This document shows, piece after piece, positions 61,601 to 64,000 of a stretch of 64,000 bases of DNA. The first letter of the stretch is position 1; each line of letters begins with the position of its first letter. The position numbers were made by a program, and so were the translations under genes. Below the pieces are notes generated by a model. The model was not told where the DNA came from, did no database searches, and saw nothing but the letters and a program-made list of their open reading frames with translations. Source of the stretch: Curtobacterium sp. GC_Cur_3 (GTDB lineage: Bacteria; Actinomycetota; Actinomycetes; Actinomycetales; Microbacteriaceae); the NCBI RefSeq assembly GCF_026544205.1, contig NZ_JALNUI010000015.1:1-64000 (forward strand), read 5' to 3'.

Positions 61601-62584
61601 CGACGATGCGCTCAAGGATGTCCAAGCAGCCGCGTCAGTCACCACGAGGACACGGTCAATGACGTCGCCTGCGGGATGCAGCGCTGCATGAACGAATGCG
61701 AGCGCATCATCAACCCAAGGCGCTCGAACTGTGATCACTGCATCCGACGCCGCGTCGACGATAACCTGCGTCAGCTGCTCAGCCTCGGTTGCCCGCCCAG
61801 CAGTGAAGAACGCCGTAGGCAGCTCGAGCCTCGAACGCCCGCTGAAACTCAACCACCAGTCAGTAATCACACGAGCATTGCGCGGGTGTCGACCCAGGCG
61901 TTCAGACAACCAATAATGCACGGACGGCGTCGACTGGAGCCAGCCTTCGAGAACATGCGCATCGATTGCCTTAACGGCAGCAAACACGCCATCTTTAGAA
62001 CGAGCGTCCGCCCAAGCCCGTCCGCCCGCCCAGTTGCGAGGTGTCGCGTACACAAAAGTGTGTTGCTTGGCGCTCGCGTCAAAGCCGACGCGCTTGTCGT
62101 AGTCGGCTTGCGCCTTTCTCTTTGAATCCTTCTCCGTGCCGAACTCAAACCGCAGGTCCCCCCGAGGCAGAAATGGACCACCGCCCGAAGACGCTGAGCC
62201 GTCCCAACCGGGAGCAGCAACTCCCTCGTGGGACCGAATGTCGAGGTCCACGACGTGCGAAGACGCGGCTAGCAGTCGACGCATGAGTTCGGGGAAAGCT
62301 CCCTTGGCGTCCTCCGACATCGCCCACGCGTCGAGGTCAGCTGCCCGGACCAAGTCAGGACCAAGAGGTTTGACCATCGGCACGATTGATGAGACTGCCT
62401 CTCCCCGATGGGCAGCAAACTCGAGTACGTGCTCACGAGCGAACCGATGCTGCTTAGCGCCCGGCAGACGAGCGGACACTAACGTGCCCTTCGCAGCCCA
62501 GTTCCGCACTGTGTTGGGATGCACTCCAAGGAGACGAGCGGTCTCGCCAACCGTCAGATACGCAGCGTCGGATGTGCGTTTCAT
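58640..62584 (-). CDS. giant multidomain protein: excisionase-like HTH, nuclease-like domain, P-loop-like region, helical repeats
   Basis: 1314 residues, no family name known to me. Residues 9-58 form a MerR/excisionase-type winged helix (AYLTVGETARLLGVHPNTVR, NWAAKGTL, then QHRFAREHV). Residues about 97-235 resemble a PD-(D/E)XK-type region with GWDG (126-129), LRFEFGTEKD (Glu147) and KRKAQADYDKR. Residues about 282-360 look like a P-loop NTPase core, VITVRAPWVDDALAFVHAAL then PMVLIPYFDG, but lack GKS/T. The remaining ~900 residues are mostly helical, HEAT/ARM-like. Lower GC than the core. ATG 62584 follows TACGGT by 6 bases (leaderless). The layout recalls large STAND-like defence proteins, but this is inference. 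Confidence 0.7.
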   Translation of the reverse strand: MKRTSDAAYLTVGETARLLGVHPNTVRNWAAKGTLVSARLPGAKQHRFAREHVLEFAAHRGEAVSSIVPMVKPLGPDLVRAADLDAWAMSEDAKGAFPELMRRLLAASSHVVDLDIRSHEGVAAPGWDGSASSGGGPFLPRGDLRFEFGTEKDSKRKAQADYDKRVGFDASAKQHTFVYATPRNWAGGRAWADARSKDGVFAAVKAIDAHVLEGWLQSTPSVHYWLSERLGRHPRNARVITDWWLSFSGRSRLELPTAFFTAGRATEAEQLTQVIVDAASDAVITVRAPWVDDALAFVHAALHPAGDVIDRVLVVTDAAAWTSLSASSQPMVLIPYFDGRPDIKIATDAGHRVILVAGATETVRPGNGIDLPKIDRVEARQVLEESDVDFHTAEELVALGRRSMPALFRSIARDPRATVPPWAIDGAVAAILAPLILAGSWTSTPADSAVIECLTETSSRSVEQQLRTLAATAEAPFVHSGGLWRPVAPVEAALLLFPHLTDADLHRWRETVIHHLLAEDPLEALTPVERIAASVSDSESSISGTLRQHLADGVALAGATALDVSAAVDVNPYVRSIVRAVLQRANDDGSGGTWARIASVLPALAEAAPDEFLEAVELGAGGPDSILRTVFRDGSAAGDPFAPSSPHTSLLWALESLSWSPSYFGHVGRLLAKLSMLDPGGRLSNRPSASLQNLTRAIFPYGGGGVDDKIGIISRVIDFAPEIGWSLVLSGLPSMRAVGLVPHRPSYRDWGPKRNSVTYEEVHRYSQALVKIAVSAAGDTPERWTQLVSKVDRLPQGGREIVLRTLQGVIESSGWSSENRYAVWEALTKEISRHEDYADADWALDADGLGLLKSVADRLASPEDPRRLARIFDWRPSVPGRRLGREGYRERLADMQREAVEELIAFSPVELEAFMSSVPVPRLVGQAMADFGDLPATRVLDWLSREEVHLVEAASSFARSRMLTNGESWLGGVFRDIPRVPLSLMNAVPFERRFWQVVDELDQDYQVEYWSHVSHYEVPLGERDEAVQLLLEHKRPWAAVHLVAALLEEHSTFDNSITLSVLEALLHFPGPPEDAQMTGYSVATILNHLEAVLPEEPSLPSLEFALFNLLPDHRPSSALYRRLNSDPDEFVALMKGVFRGDGEQKRDRTAKESAFGTLAFSILHEWRGLPGSKRDGSIDAEHLTAWVQAARSALSDAGRAAIGDEQIGQILSVSPVGEDGIWPAEPVRDLIESLVSIRIETGLHVGRTNQRGFTSRAVYDGGDQERELERNYRDSAAALAVRWPRTASVLRGIAEGYLREAKMHDLEAERLGDE

Positions 62585-62920
62585 GCTGGCACCGTAGCAC
62601 CATGTGGTTTTTGTGTCTTACCCAAGTCCGAGCTGCACGACTCGATCCAGCTTGAACCAGGTCCTACGCACGCCACGTGCACGGCGCGGAGAGCCAAGGC
62701 TGCTCTAGAGCTTGGACTCGACTTATTCGGGCGGAACTGTCGAAGCGTCCTCAAGGGCTCCGCATCGATCACGGCGGTTGACTGAATCTCGACGTCGTGA
62801 GCTGCACCAGCTAACTCTTGGCGAGCTGGCGACTTGCGGACCTCATGCGCGATCGGTCAAAAATGGGTCGGTCGCCCACCGGCCGAAGCCAGCGGGGCGT
62901 CCCCACGCGTCAGAGCAAGC
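62585..62920. other. gap at the right edge of the island
   Basis: 336 bp without a supported gene. It includes the promoter of the giant gene (TACGGT, minus strand, 62591-62596) and, behind nrdF, a weak hairpin with ATTTTTG on the minus strand near 62860-62885 that may terminate it. No attachment-site repeat or tRNA was found. Confidence 0.5.

Positions 62921-64000
<1,080 letters not shown>

Noticed and set aside
56675-62920. Attachment-site direct repeats flanking the island
   Set aside because: I compared the two edges by eye and found no matching word longer than chance, and no integrase; the island mechanism stays open.

Overview
The window is very GC-rich, uses GTG and TTG starts freely, has many 4-bp ATGA/GTGA operon overlaps and many apparently leaderless promoters, and encodes a class Ib ribonucleotide reductase small subunit. 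These traits point to a high-GC actinobacterium, most likely Microbacteriaceae; a Curtobacterium-like organism is my guess from gene content, not a demonstrated assignment. No rRNA, tRNA, CRISPR array or complete insertion sequence was seen.

Layout. 1-7.7 kb: guanidine/urea nitrogen operon (two DUF1989 proteins, biotin-dependent carboxylase, allophanate hydrolase AtzF, TetR regulator). 8.1-15.1 kb: an ABM-like protein, then a divergent sugar locus: ABC permeases, binding protein and PfkB kinase on the minus strand, DeoR regulator and GH4 glycosidase on the plus strand. 15.3-22.2 kb: 5-oxoproline module, with pxpABC on plus and DUF969/DUF979/DUF2891 plus a divergent GntR regulator further on. 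The pxp and DUF969 promoters share a 13-bp palindrome, which suggests one regulon; a secreted GH16 lies between them. 22.4-29.9 kb: small membrane proteins, an oxidoreductase/MarR pair with twin operators, an efflux pump, a TetR, an M20 dipeptidase and a YbdK-type ligase. 30.1-31.8 kb: ctaD with a one-base frameshift. 32-47.4 kb: detoxification and envelope genes (FMN-binding protein, formaldehyde dehydrogenase, quinone reductase/TetR, MOSC, phospholipase D, MFS, zinc-ribbon SDR, SipW-type secreted protein, TetR/ketopantoate-reductase-like pair, tyrosine phosphatase, VanZ, SGNH lipoprotein). 47.6-50.7 kb: LysR with mesX-mesD, an oxygen-dependent, folate-independent methionine synthase system. 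50.8-56.7 kb: PRC-barrel protein, serine hydrolase with a decayed DUF1648 gene behind it, a secreted cysteine-containing protein with a small membrane partner, MFS, SDR/MarR with three operators, and a hypothetical gene.

From about 56.7 to 62.9 kb the base composition falls visibly. This accessory island carries only two clear genes: a 1314-residue protein with an excisionase-like HTH, a nuclease-like region, a P-loop-like region without the GKS/T signature and a long helical tail, and downstream of it a small protein resembling proteasome-type Ntn hydrolases. It is the best candidate here for an undescribed, possibly defence-related, system. Core sequence resumes with nrdF at the right edge.

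Three families of dispersed palindromic repeats punctuate the window. Most prominent is a roughly 40-46 bp near-perfect palindrome (arm GACGGGAGGCTCGGTGCCAG or a GACTGGAGGC variant). It is present in 13 copies plus one half copy, nearly all just behind stop codons, and probably acts as a bidirectional transcription terminator.
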